DNA of 64,000 nucleotides from Pyxidicoccus parkwaysis. Lineage in GTDB: Bacteria; Myxococcota; Myxococcia; Myxococcales; Myxococcaceae. A program made the translations under genes and the position numbers. The notes beneath the pieces were generated by a model. That model had not been told where the DNA came from. It saw only the letters and a program-made list of their open reading frames with translations, and did not search any database. Position 1 is the first letter of the stretch. Each line of letters begins with the position of its first letter. Shown here piece after piece: positions 36,332-44,736 of this stretch. The DNA lies in assembly GCF_017301735.1 (NCBI RefSeq), contig NZ_CP071090.1:1-64000 (forward strand), written 5' to 3'.

Positions 36332-38524
36332 ATGGCTGAGAAGCGATTGCGCGGTGCCGTGGGTGTGGTCTGGCTGTCTTTGATGATGGGCGCCTGTACG
36401 GAGGCGCCTTCCCCGGACAAGCCCCGGGACGCGGCGGTGGTGCGCTCCTCTCCGGAACGCCTGGACGGCCTCCAGGTGGTGGCCTCGGATGCGGATGGCG
36501 TTCCCACGTTCATCAACGGCCCGCTGGGCGCGGTGCCTACCGGGGCCGCAGCGGTGGGCTCAATCCAGGCGGAGCAGCTGCGGCCGGTGCTGGAGGGCGT
36601 GGCGCCGCTGTTCCGACTGAGGCCGGACGACCTGTATCTGAAGAAGGCCTACGTCGGCTTCGACGGGGACGCGCACTTCCGCTACGGCGTGCGGCGCAAC
36701 GACGTCGACATCCTGGGCGGCGAGCTTCGCCTGCACGCGCGTGACGGCGCCGTGTTCGCCGTGAATACCAATGCGCGGGGAGACCTGTCCGCACCGGAGC
36801 GGGCCAGCATCCCCGCCGAGGTGGCCGTCAGCGCGGCGAAGAATGACCGCGCGTCTCCGCCGGGCGCCACGGCCAGCGGCGAGCCGCGGCTCGTCTACTG
36901 GCGCGACGGTGGCCAGCTCGTCCTGGCCTACGAGGTCCGCATCCAGGGCACGGGGGCGGATGGCGCACCGGTGGACGACTCGGTGCTCGTCAATGCACGC
37001 AATGGCGATGTCTTCGAGCACCTCCCGCGCATCCACTCCGCGCTGGTTCGCAGAGTCTTCGACGGGAATGGCGGCCCGGGGCGCGCCGAGGGCGAGGCGC
37101 CCGTCGCCAATGCCCTGGTCAACATCGCCTATGACCACCTGGGCGCCGTCTACCGTTGCTACAAGGAACTCTTCGGCCGCGAGTCGTATGACGGCGCGGG
37201 CGCGCCGCTCATCAGCACCGTGTACCGGAATCACCCGTACGTGAATGTCTTCTGGGACGGCACGCAGCTGGTGTTCGGTGACGCCGGAGGCCTGACGGAT
37301 GACCAGCTCTCCCGCGCCGTGGACGTGGCGGCCCACGAGGTGACGCACGGCGTGACGGACGTCGAGTCGGGGCTCATCTACGCGGGAGAGGCCGGGGGCC
37401 TGAACGAGTCCATGTCCGACATCTTCGGCGCCGTGTGTGAGTGGCACAGCAAGGGCAAGGTCGTGGACGCCAACACCTGGCTCTTCGGCGAGGACATCTG
37501 GACGCCCGACATCCCCGGGGACGCCATCCGCTACATGCACAACCCCCAGCTGGATGGCAGCTCCCTGGACCACTACTCCGACTACACCTCGGGCACGGAC
37601 GTGCACTACAGCTCGGGCATCTCCAACCTGGCCTTCTACCTGCTGTCGCAGGGCGGCCTCCATCCGCGCCTCCCCGGTCAGATTCCCGTGACGGGCATTG
37701 GCATCGAGAAGGCTGCGCGCATCTTCTACAAGGCGAACGTGGACCTCCTGCTGCCGTCGTCCAACTTCTGGTCGGCGTACGACGCCACGCAGCAGGCCGC
37801 GCTCCAGCTTGGCTACGACCTGGAGACCCGCGCCTCAATCACCCGGGCCTGGCGGGCCGTGGGGGTCGGCTTCATCGACATTCCGCCGGAGCCCGAAATC
37901 GAGAAGGACCACCCCATCATCCTGGCCGGCGCGTTCGGCTCTCAGATGAGATTCCTGGCGAATGTTCCCGAAGGCGTCAGGAACCTGAAGTTCACCATCA
38001 CCGGGGGCACGGGCGACGCCGACCTGTACGTGCGCTTTGGCATTTCCCCCTCGACCACCGTCTACGACTGCCGTCCGTACAAGACGGGCAACGAGGAGGA
38101 ATGCCTGTTCCCGGCTCCGGCCGCGGGACGCTGGTGGGTGATGGTCCGGGGCTTCAGCGCCTACTCCGGGGTGACGCTGAAGATGACCTGGGAGGGCGGC
38201 TACGTGCCGCTGGAGCCCGGCGTCGAAGTCACCGGGCTGGCCGGAGACCCGGGCTCGTCACGCGTCTTCACCGTCCAGGTTCCGGAGCGCGAGGACGGCG
38301 GGGAGCGCAACGTCCATGTCCGGCTGCGGGGGGCGGGGAACGCGGACCTCTACGTCCAGCGGGCCGCGGCGCCGACGCCGAGCGCCTATGACTGCCGCGG
38401 CATGAACGAGCACAGCACGGAGAACTGCAACCTCAACGGCGTCGCGCCGGGCAAGTACTACGTCGAGGTGTTCGGCGCGAGAGAGGGCTATTGGGACGGC
38501 TCGCTCCTCGTCACGTACGACTGA
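36332..38524 (+). CDS. M4 family (thermolysin-like) metalloprotease lipoprotein with PPC domains
   Basis: A 730-residue preproprotease. GGAGG precedes the ATG at 36332. The signal ends SLMMGAC (Cys22), suggesting lipidation. A FTP/PepSY-type propeptide (about 45-220) is followed by the catalytic domain: HEVTH at 335-339, the third zinc ligand Glu359 in GLNESMSD, and VHYSSGISNLAFYLL holding the transition-state His. The C-terminal 200 residues comprise two pre-peptidase C-terminal (PPC) beta domains, each with DADLYVRFG- or NADLYVQRA-like strands and YDCR. It is likely an extracellular protease in predation or feeding. Confidence 0.93.
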   Translation: MAEKRLRGAVGVVWLSLMMGACTEAPSPDKPRDAAVVRSSPERLDGLQVVASDADGVPTFINGPLGAVPTGAAAVGSIQAEQLRPVLEGVAPLFRLRPDDLYLKKAYVGFDGDAHFRYGVRRNDVDILGGELRLHARDGAVFAVNTNARGDLSAPERASIPAEVAVSAAKNDRASPPGATASGEPRLVYWRDGGQLVLAYEVRIQGTGADGAPVDDSVLVNARNGDVFEHLPRIHSALVRRVFDGNGGPGRAEGEAPVANALVNIAYDHLGAVYRCYKELFGRESYDGAGAPLISTVYRNHPYVNVFWDGTQLVFGDAGGLTDDQLSRAVDVAAHEVTHGVTDVESGLIYAGEAGGLNESMSDIFGAVCEWHSKGKVVDANTWLFGEDIWTPDIPGDAIRYMHNPQLDGSSLDHYSDYTSGTDVHYSSGISNLAFYLLSQGGLHPRLPGQIPVTGIGIEKAARIFYKANVDLLLPSSNFWSAYDATQQAALQLGYDLETRASITRAWRAVGVGFIDIPPEPEIEKDHPIILAGAFGSQMRFLANVPEGVRNLKFTITGGTGDADLYVRFGISPSTTVYDCRPYKTGNEEECLFPAPAAGRWWVMVRGFSAYSGVTLKMTWEGGYVPLEPGVEVTGLAGDPGSSRVFTVQVPEREDGGERNVHVRLRGAGNADLYVQRAAAPTPSAYDCRGMNEHSTENCNLNGVAPGKYYVEVFGAREGYWDGSLLVTYD

Positions 38525-38539
38525 GGGGCCGTCCCTCGG

Positions 38540-38571
38540 GCCCGCCCCGTGGCTTGCTGCGCGGGGCGGGC
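38540..38571. terminator. Bidirectional terminator after the protease gene
   Basis: A perfect 10-bp stem, GCCCGCCCCG (38540-38549) and CGGGGCGGGC (38562-38571), with a 12-base loop fills most of the 57-base gap between two convergent genes. Confidence 0.65.
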
Positions 38572-38581
38572 TGTCGGAGTG

Positions 38582-40039
38582 TCAGGGCACCGGGGACGTG
38601 GCGTGGCCCGGCGGAGGCGGCGAGCCGGGCGGCGGCATGGGCTCCACGCGCGCCATGCCCTGCATCGAGCCCGGCGCACGGCCCTCGCCGTTCGCCGCCG
38701 CCAGCTTCAGCCCGAGGACGGTGCGGCTCTTCAGCGCGACATTGCGCTGCGACACCACCTCGCGCACCGGCACATCCACCGAGCCCAGCAGCTCGGGGCC
38801 GCGCCCGTCCTCGATGAACACCTGGAAGGTGAGCGGCGTCTCGTCGAAGCCGTTGCCGACGATGACGAACTCGGACTCGAAGCCCGTGTAGATGCCCTTC
38901 TTCGGGGGCGTCGTCAGGCGCGTGCCGTCCGGCAGCAGCACCTCCACGCGCACGCGGGGCTGGTTCTCCATGGGAAGGGCCATGGCCATGTCCATCACCA
39001 CGTCGGACATGCCCCGGCGCTCCGCCATCTGCGCCATGCGCTCGGCGAGCCGCGCGAAGAGGGGGCTCGTCACGCCCACCCAGGCGTTGCCGTCCGGCCG
39101 CACGGGCGACACCAGCAGCGAGCGCACCGCGACGCGGTAGGGACGCGGCTCCACACGCTCCAGCTGCTGCGAGGCGTAGCCGTCATCCTGTCCCGAGCGC
39201 AGCGCACCCCGGTACGCGTCCGCGGCCCGGTTCCAGTCGCGGTTGACGAGCTGCCGCTCGCCCTCGCCGACGAGGCGCACGTACTCCTCCGCCGGCGCGG
39301 CGCGGCCGCCCTGGCGCAGGTTCAGCGCCTCGCGGTAGCGCTCCTGCGCGAGCGCCCAGTCGTGCTGCTGCCTCGCGGCGTCGCCCTCGCGCGCCAGCCG
39401 CTCGTACTCCACGGTGGCCCACTGCTCGTATTCCGCGTTGATGCCCTGCGCCCAGCCGGCCAGCGAGCCGTCCAGCCCGGCGACGAGCTGCGCCAGCCCG
39501 TTGGCGGCGATGAGGTTGCGCTCCTGGCGGAAGCCGTCCGCGCGGGCCTTGCCGTTGGTGACGATGAGGCGGCGGACTTCCTCGGCGCGGCCCTTCACCT
39601 CGGGCGCCTGGGAGAGCTGCGTGGCCCGCTGCATCTCGTCAACGGCCTCGGGGAAGTGGCCGCTGCGCGCCTGCTCGGCCGCGCCGTCCAGGGTGCCCAT
39701 GGCGACGCGGGTCGCCGCGCGCACGCGGAAGGCGGCGAGGTCCGCGTTGCCGCCGTCGATGGAGAGCGCGAAGTCGGACTCGGACAGCGCGCAGTTCCAG
39801 TCATTCACCTGCGCGCACGTCTGCGCGCGCTTCTGGGAGTCCTGGAGTGCCGCCTCGCGGGCCTGCTCGTACTTCGCCTTCAGCTCCGCGTCGTCCGGGT
39901 CGTTCGCCACCGCCTGGCGATACGCCGAGTACGCGCTCTTCCAGTCGCCCACGGCGGCGGCGCGGTCTCCCGCCTTCTCCGCGCTCGCGCATGCGGCCAG
40001 CATGATGGCGGCCACCACTCCAAGGACTGCTCGCTTCAT
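38582..40039 (-). CDS. Lipoprotein with tetratricopeptide-like repeats
   Basis: A 485-residue lipoprotein: MKRAVLGVVAAIMLAAC gives a lipobox with Cys17. Residues about 25-280 are helical repeats of the TPR type (for example AVGDWKSAYSAYRQAVANDPDDAELKAK read as helix pairs, and QHDWALAQERYREALNLRQGG). The C-terminal part (about 300-450) is beta-rich, possibly an immunoglobulin-like domain, followed by a Pro/Met-rich tail. It may be an envelope scaffold. It is divergent from the sigma factor gene; no enzyme motif is visible. Confidence 0.75.
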   Translation of the reverse strand: MKRAVLGVVAAIMLAACASAEKAGDRAAAVGDWKSAYSAYRQAVANDPDDAELKAKYEQAREAALQDSQKRAQTCAQVNDWNCALSESDFALSIDGGNADLAAFRVRAATRVAMGTLDGAAEQARSGHFPEAVDEMQRATQLSQAPEVKGRAEEVRRLIVTNGKARADGFRQERNLIAANGLAQLVAGLDGSLAGWAQGINAEYEQWATVEYERLAREGDAARQQHDWALAQERYREALNLRQGGRAAPAEEYVRLVGEGERQLVNRDWNRAADAYRGALRSGQDDGYASQQLERVEPRPYRVAVRSLLVSPVRPDGNAWVGVTSPLFARLAERMAQMAERRGMSDVVMDMAMALPMENQPRVRVEVLLPDGTRLTTPPKKGIYTGFESEFVIVGNGFDETPLTFQVFIEDGRGPELLGSVDVPVREVVSQRNVALKSRTVLGLKLAAANGEGRAPGSMQGMARVEPMPPPGSPPPPGHATSPVP

Positions 40040-40173
40040 GTCGGGGAACCCCTCTTCAAGTCGCCGCGAGGATAGCGCAACCCCGCGCGGGACTGGGCGA
40101 GTCCTCGGATACCCGGGAGGCTTGGGCCTCGTCAGCCGGAGAGGACGTCTCCAGATTCGAATGGGGGGATGCC

Positions 40174-40800
40174 ATGCAGGCCGACGCGCGCGACGCATTG
40201 GAGCAGCGAATCCACCAGCACTGCCAGGAAGGCGACGTGGGGCGCGCCGTCGAGGAGGCCCTGGCCGGGTACGGGGCGGAGCTCATGCGGTTGCTCGGCT
40301 CCCTGTTGAAGGACCGGGAGCGCGCGCGGGAGGCCTACGCCATCTTCAGCGAGACGCTGCTGATGGACCTGCCGTCCTTCCGCTGGGAGAGCTCCTTCCG
40401 GACGTGGGCCCACCGCGTTGCTCGCAACGTGGCCTACCGGATGGCCGCCGCGCCGTCCGGCCGCGAGGTGCCGGTGAGCCATGGCGCCTTCGACCACCAC
40501 GCCCACCAGGACTGGTCCCGCACGCGCCCGTGGCTGCGGACGGACGTCAAGGAGCGCATCCGCGCGCTGCGCTCGCAGCTGGAGCCCTACGAGCAGACGC
40601 TGCTGGAGCTGCGCATCGACCGGCGCATGTCGTGGACGGACGTGGCGAAGCGGCTCGCGGACCCGGATGAGGCGATGTCCTCCGAGGCGCTCGCCCGGAA
40701 GTCGGCCGTGCTGCGCCAGCAGTTCCAGCGCATCAAGGCCCGGCTCCGCGCCCTCGCGCGCGAGGCGGAGCTCATCTCCCGCGAGTCCACTCCCGCCTGA
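40174..40800 (+). CDS. ECF-like RNA polymerase sigma factor
   Basis: A 208-residue protein. Region 2 resembles SETLLMDLPSFRWESSFRTW followed by AHRVARNVAYRM (about 60-90), close to the FRGESSFRTWLYRIARN consensus of ECF sigma factors. A region 4-like helix-turn-helix lies at about 135-200 (LEPYEQTLLELRIDRRMSW then TDVAKRL). The atypical insertion DPDEAMSSEALARKSAVLRQ in region 4 is unusual. The kinase gene follows 61 bases downstream on the same strand, a sigma/kinase pairing common in myxobacteria, so the kinase may control it. No anti-sigma gene is adjacent. Confidence 0.75.
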   Translation: MQADARDALEQRIHQHCQEGDVGRAVEEALAGYGAELMRLLGSLLKDRERAREAYAIFSETLLMDLPSFRWESSFRTWAHRVARNVAYRMAAAPSGREVPVSHGAFDHHAHQDWSRTRPWLRTDVKERIRALRSQLEPYEQTLLELRIDRRMSWTDVAKRLADPDEAMSSEALARKSAVLRQQFQRIKARLRALAREAELISRESTPA

Positions 40801-40861
40801 ATCGCTGTTCACATCCGTCCCGGAATGACTCTCTCTGCTCGGTGATGATGACGGAGGGGGC

Positions 40862-43800
40862 ATGGCCGAGGACTCGGGTTCCAGGAGCGGATTGCCAGCG
40901 CACCTGCGGCCCTTCGCGCGCAGCACGCGCTTCCGCTTGTTGGGGCGCATGGGCGAGGGTGGCATGGGCACCGTGTTTCGCGTCCATGACCGCGAGCTGC
41001 GGCGCGACGTGGCCCTCAAGGTGATGCGCCAGTCCGGCCCCTCCGCGCTCCACGCCCTCAAGCGCGAGTTCCGCTCGCGCGCCGGGCTCAGCCATCCGCA
41101 CCTCGTCCAGTTCCACGACCTCCTCGTCGGCGAGGACTACTGCTGCTTCAGCATGGAGCTGGTGGAGGGAAGGGACTTCCTCTCCTGGGTCCGGCCCGGG
41201 CTGCCCCGCTCGCGGCGGCTGCCGCCCGCGCCCCACGGTGCTGGCGTCGTGCTGTCGGAGGTGGCCGCGCTGCCGCCCGAGGTCGCCTCGCGCCTGCGCG
41301 CCGCGCTGGTGCAGCTCGTCCGCGGGCTCCAGGCGCTGCACCGGTCCGGGCTCGTCCACCGCGACATCAAGCCGGCCAACGTGCTCGTCGCGCCGGATGG
41401 ACGCGTCGTCATCGTCGACTTCGGCCTGGCCACGGAGCTGCTCTCGGGGCCGCTGTCGCGAGGTGGCTCCTCCGCCGCCGGCACGCTGCCCTACATGGCA
41501 CCCGAGCAGCTCCAGGGCGGGCCGCTCACGCCGGCCTCGGACCTGTATGCGGTGGGGCTGGTGCTGTACGAGGCGCTCACCGGCTTCCGCCCCTTCCGCG
41601 ACGAGACGGCCTACTTCCTCACGGGCGACACGGAGTTGCTGCTCCAGCGCCGCCGCGCCGAGCCTCCGCCGGACCCGCGTCGGCTCGCGCCCGGCATCCC
41701 CGATGACCTGGCCGAGGTGGCCATGGGGCTGCTGTCCCTCGCGCCCGGTGCGCGGCCGGATGCCGCCGCGCTGCTGGCCCGGCTGACGCGTGAGCTGCCC
41801 GAGGCGGACGCGCGGCCCTGGGACGCGGACGCCTTCTTCGGGCCCGCGCAGGCCTCCTTCGTGGGCAGGGCCGCCGAGCTGGCCGTCCTGGACGACGCGC
41901 TCCGCGCCGTCACGCGCCGGGGCGAGCAGGTCACCGTGGACGTCCACGGGCCCTCCGGCATCGGCAAGTCCACGCTGGTGCGCGAGTTCCTCCGGCGCCA
42001 GGGCGCGCCGCTCGTCCTCAAGGGGCGCTGCCACCCGCGCGAGGTGGTGGCCTATCTCGCGCTGGACCCCATCATCGACGCGCTGGCGCTGCACCTCTCC
42101 ACGCTGAGGGGCGAGGAGCAGGAGGCGCTCGTCCCGGAGCACGCGCACGCGCTGGTGCGCCTGTTCCCCGTGCTGGGGCGGGTGCCCGCGCTACGAGACG
42201 CGCCCGTGCCCGCCTCGCTCCCCGCGGACGTGGAGTTGAGCCGCCTGGGCGCCGAGGCGTTGAGGGAGCTCGTCATCCGCCTCACGCGCACCACGCCCGT
42301 GGTGGTGTGGATTGACGACGCGCACTGGGGAGACGCGGACTCGGTGCGGTTGATGGGGCAGCTCTTGCGCGAGCCCGCTCCGCCCTCGCTCCTGCTGGTG
42401 CTCACCCGGCGCGAAGGGGCCGAGCGTGTCACGTGTCCGGCGGGAGGCCTGGGCGTGCCCGCGTCGCGCATCCGCGACCTGCCGCTGGGGCCCCTGTCCA
42501 CGGGCGAGGCGAAGGTGCTCGCGAAGCAGCTGCTGGAGGGCACGCCGGTGAGCGCGGAGGACCTGCGCTCGCTGGCCGGACAGGCGGCGGGCAGCCCCTT
42601 CGTCGTGGGCGAGGTGGCCCGGTACTTCGCGGCCGCCACCCGCCAGGGCACGGCGCCGGACGTCACCGCACCGCTCGACATCCAGCGGGTGCTGGCCGAG
42701 CGGCTGCGTGCACTCCCGCCTCCGCAGCGCGCGCTGGTGGAGCTGGCCGCCGTGGCCGGCGTGCCGGTGCATCGCGACGTGCTGCTGGCCGGAGTGGGGC
42801 TCGACGCGGGAAGCCGCCCGCTCGTGGCCGTGCTCTGCGATGCGTCGCTGCTGCGGCTCGGCAACGGTGAGCACGCCGCGGCCGCGACGACGTACCACGA
42901 CCGCACCCGGGAGGCGGCGCTCGCGCTCCTGGGCACTGCTTCGCGCGCGCGGCGGCACCAGTCACTGGCCGAGGCGCTGGAGCGCTCCGGCTCCGAGAAC
43001 TGGGAGCTGCTCATGTCCCAGTGGGAGGGCGCGGGCGAGCCGGGGCGCGCGGGCCCCTACGCGGTGCGCGCCGCCGACCGCGCCGCGCATGCCCTGGCCT
43101 TCGAGCATGCCGCGCGGCTGTACGAGCAGGGACTCGCGCTGCTGGGCGCCGAGGCGGACCGGCCCTCGCTGTTGCAGCGCCTGGGCGACGCGCTCGCCAA
43201 CCTGGGCCGGCGCGCGGACGCGGCGACGCGCTACCTGGAGGCCGCGGCTGCACTCGGGGACTCCGACGCGGAGCGGGTGCGCACGCTGAAGCGCCACGCG
43301 GCCGAGCAGTCCATCCAGTGCGGCCGGGTGGACGCGGGCTGGCGACTCTTGCGCACCGTGCTCGCGGAGGTGGGCGTGCCCCTGCCTCGCTCGCGGCGGC
43401 ATGCGCTGCTGTCGGCCACGTGGCACCGGCTCCGCTTCCTCCACTCGCACCGGGAGCCCCGGGCTCGCGCGGTCAGCCAGGTGCCCGACTCGGAGCGTCC
43501 CGAGCTGGAGGCGCTGTGGGCCGCGGCGTGCAGCTTCGCGCAGGTGGACCACGTGCTCGCGGATGCGTTCCGCATGCGTTACCTGCGCCGCGTGCTGGAG
43601 GTGGGGGACGCCTCCTCCGTGTGCCGGGCACTGTCGTACGAGGCCTCCATGGAGGCGCACCTCAAGGGCGGCTGGATGGACCGGCACTCGCTGAAGCTGC
43701 TCACGCAGGCGGAGCGGCTGGCGCGCTGGACGGGCAACGCCTGCGACGAGGGTTGGACGCTGCTGGGCCGCGCCACGCGCGCCTTCACTCACGGCGAGTG

Positions 43801-44731
43801 GGTGGAGGCGGTGGACACCGCCGAGCGGGGCGAGTCCGTCCTCCGCGAGCGGTGCACCGGTGTCTCGTGGGAACTGGACATGCTCGTGGCCTACCACCAC
43901 GGCGCGCTGGCCCTGCGCGGTGAAGTGCTGCGGCTCGGAGCGCGGCTGGCGCGGCACCTGGAGGACTCCACGCGGCGCGGGGACGTGTTCGGCATCATCG
44001 AGAGCTGCCTCGGGGACTGCGTCCTGCCGTGGCTCGCGCGCGGCGAGGGCTCGCGGGCGTGGAGGCTCGCGGGCGAGGCGCTGGAGACGCTGGAGCGGGG
44101 CTTTGCTCCCTCCGGAGCCGGCGAGGCGTGCGGCGTGGGGCACTCGCACCGCGTGAGCTACTGCCTCCTGCTGGCCCACGTGCACACCGCGCTGTTCGAG
44201 GACCATCCCTGGACGGCGTGGCGGGAGGTCCAGTCGCGGTGGGACGGCCTGTACCGCGCCACGCCGTCGCTGCGCTTCTACGACGCGCACGTGCGGCACG
44301 CGCGGGCCCGGGTCGCGCTCGCGGCGGCGGAGCAGCTCGCGCCACGGCAGTCGCCTCCGGCGGACGTGGAGGCGCGCTGGACGCGGCGCGCGCTGCTGCT
44401 GGACGCGAAGGACCAGGCCCGCCGCATCGGGGGTGAGGCGCTGCCGATGGCCGGGCCCGTGGCCGCGCTGGTGCGCGCGGGCGTGGCCCGGCTCGAAGGC
44501 GACGTGGAGGCGGCGCGGGCGTTGCTGGTCGAGGCCGTGGCGGGCTTCGGGCACGCGGACATGGCACTCCACCGGGAGGCCGCGCGGTATGCGCTGGGCG
44601 TGCTCATGGGCGGGCCGGAGGGCGCGCTGTACCGGCAGCAGGCCGAGTCATGGATGCGCGAGCAGGGCGTGGTGGCCCCGAGGGCCCTGGCGGCCACGCT
44701 GGCGCCCGGCCTGGGCATTCCTCCGCGCTGA
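40862..44731 (+). CDS. Serine/threonine kinase with AAA/ATPase and TPR-like regions (PknK-like)
   Basis: A 1289-residue multidomain signalling protein. GGAGGGGG lies just before the ATG. The kinase domain (about 25-310) has the glycine loop GRMGEGGMGTVFRV, Lys53 in VALKVM, HRDIKPANVLV near 167 and DFGLAT. A second ATPase domain (about 325-640) has Walker A GPSGIGKSTLVREFL near 363 and Walker B-like PVVVWIDDAHWGD, as in PknK/MalT-type STAND proteins. The remaining 650 residues are helical, TPR-like and Leu/Ala/Arg-rich, a likely sensor scaffold. The stop lies only 5 bases from the stop of the convergent FAD gene. Confidence 0.92.
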   Translation: MAEDSGSRSGLPAHLRPFARSTRFRLLGRMGEGGMGTVFRVHDRELRRDVALKVMRQSGPSALHALKREFRSRAGLSHPHLVQFHDLLVGEDYCCFSMELVEGRDFLSWVRPGLPRSRRLPPAPHGAGVVLSEVAALPPEVASRLRAALVQLVRGLQALHRSGLVHRDIKPANVLVAPDGRVVIVDFGLATELLSGPLSRGGSSAAGTLPYMAPEQLQGGPLTPASDLYAVGLVLYEALTGFRPFRDETAYFLTGDTELLLQRRRAEPPPDPRRLAPGIPDDLAEVAMGLLSLAPGARPDAAALLARLTRELPEADARPWDADAFFGPAQASFVGRAAELAVLDDALRAVTRRGEQVTVDVHGPSGIGKSTLVREFLRRQGAPLVLKGRCHPREVVAYLALDPIIDALALHLSTLRGEEQEALVPEHAHALVRLFPVLGRVPALRDAPVPASLPADVELSRLGAEALRELVIRLTRTTPVVVWIDDAHWGDADSVRLMGQLLREPAPPSLLLVLTRREGAERVTCPAGGLGVPASRIRDLPLGPLSTGEAKVLAKQLLEGTPVSAEDLRSLAGQAAGSPFVVGEVARYFAAATRQGTAPDVTAPLDIQRVLAERLRALPPPQRALVELAAVAGVPVHRDVLLAGVGLDAGSRPLVAVLCDASLLRLGNGEHAAAATTYHDRTREAALALLGTASRARRHQSLAEALERSGSENWELLMSQWEGAGEPGRAGPYAVRAADRAAHALAFEHAARLYEQGLALLGAEADRPSLLQRLGDALANLGRRADAATRYLEAAAALGDSDAERVRTLKRHAAEQSIQCGRVDAGWRLLRTVLAEVGVPLPRSRRHALLSATWHRLRFLHSHREPRARAVSQVPDSERPELEALWAAACSFAQVDHVLADAFRMRYLRRVLEVGDASSVCRALSYEASMEAHLKGGWMDRHSLKLLTQAERLARWTGNACDEGWTLLGRATRAFTHGEWVEAVDTAERGESVLRERCTGVSWELDMLVAYHHGALALRGEVLRLGARLARHLEDSTRRGDVFGIIESCLGDCVLPWLARGEGSRAWRLAGEALETLERGFAPSGAGEACGVGHSHRVSYCLLLAHVHTALFEDHPWTAWREVQSRWDGLYRATPSLRFYDAHVRHARARVALAAAEQLAPRQSPPADVEARWTRRALLLDAKDQARRIGGEALPMAGPVAALVRAGVARLEGDVEAARALLVEAVAGFGHADMALHREAARYALGVLMGGPEGALYRQQAESWMREQGVVAPRALAATLAPGLGIPPR

Positions 44732-44736
44732 AGCGC

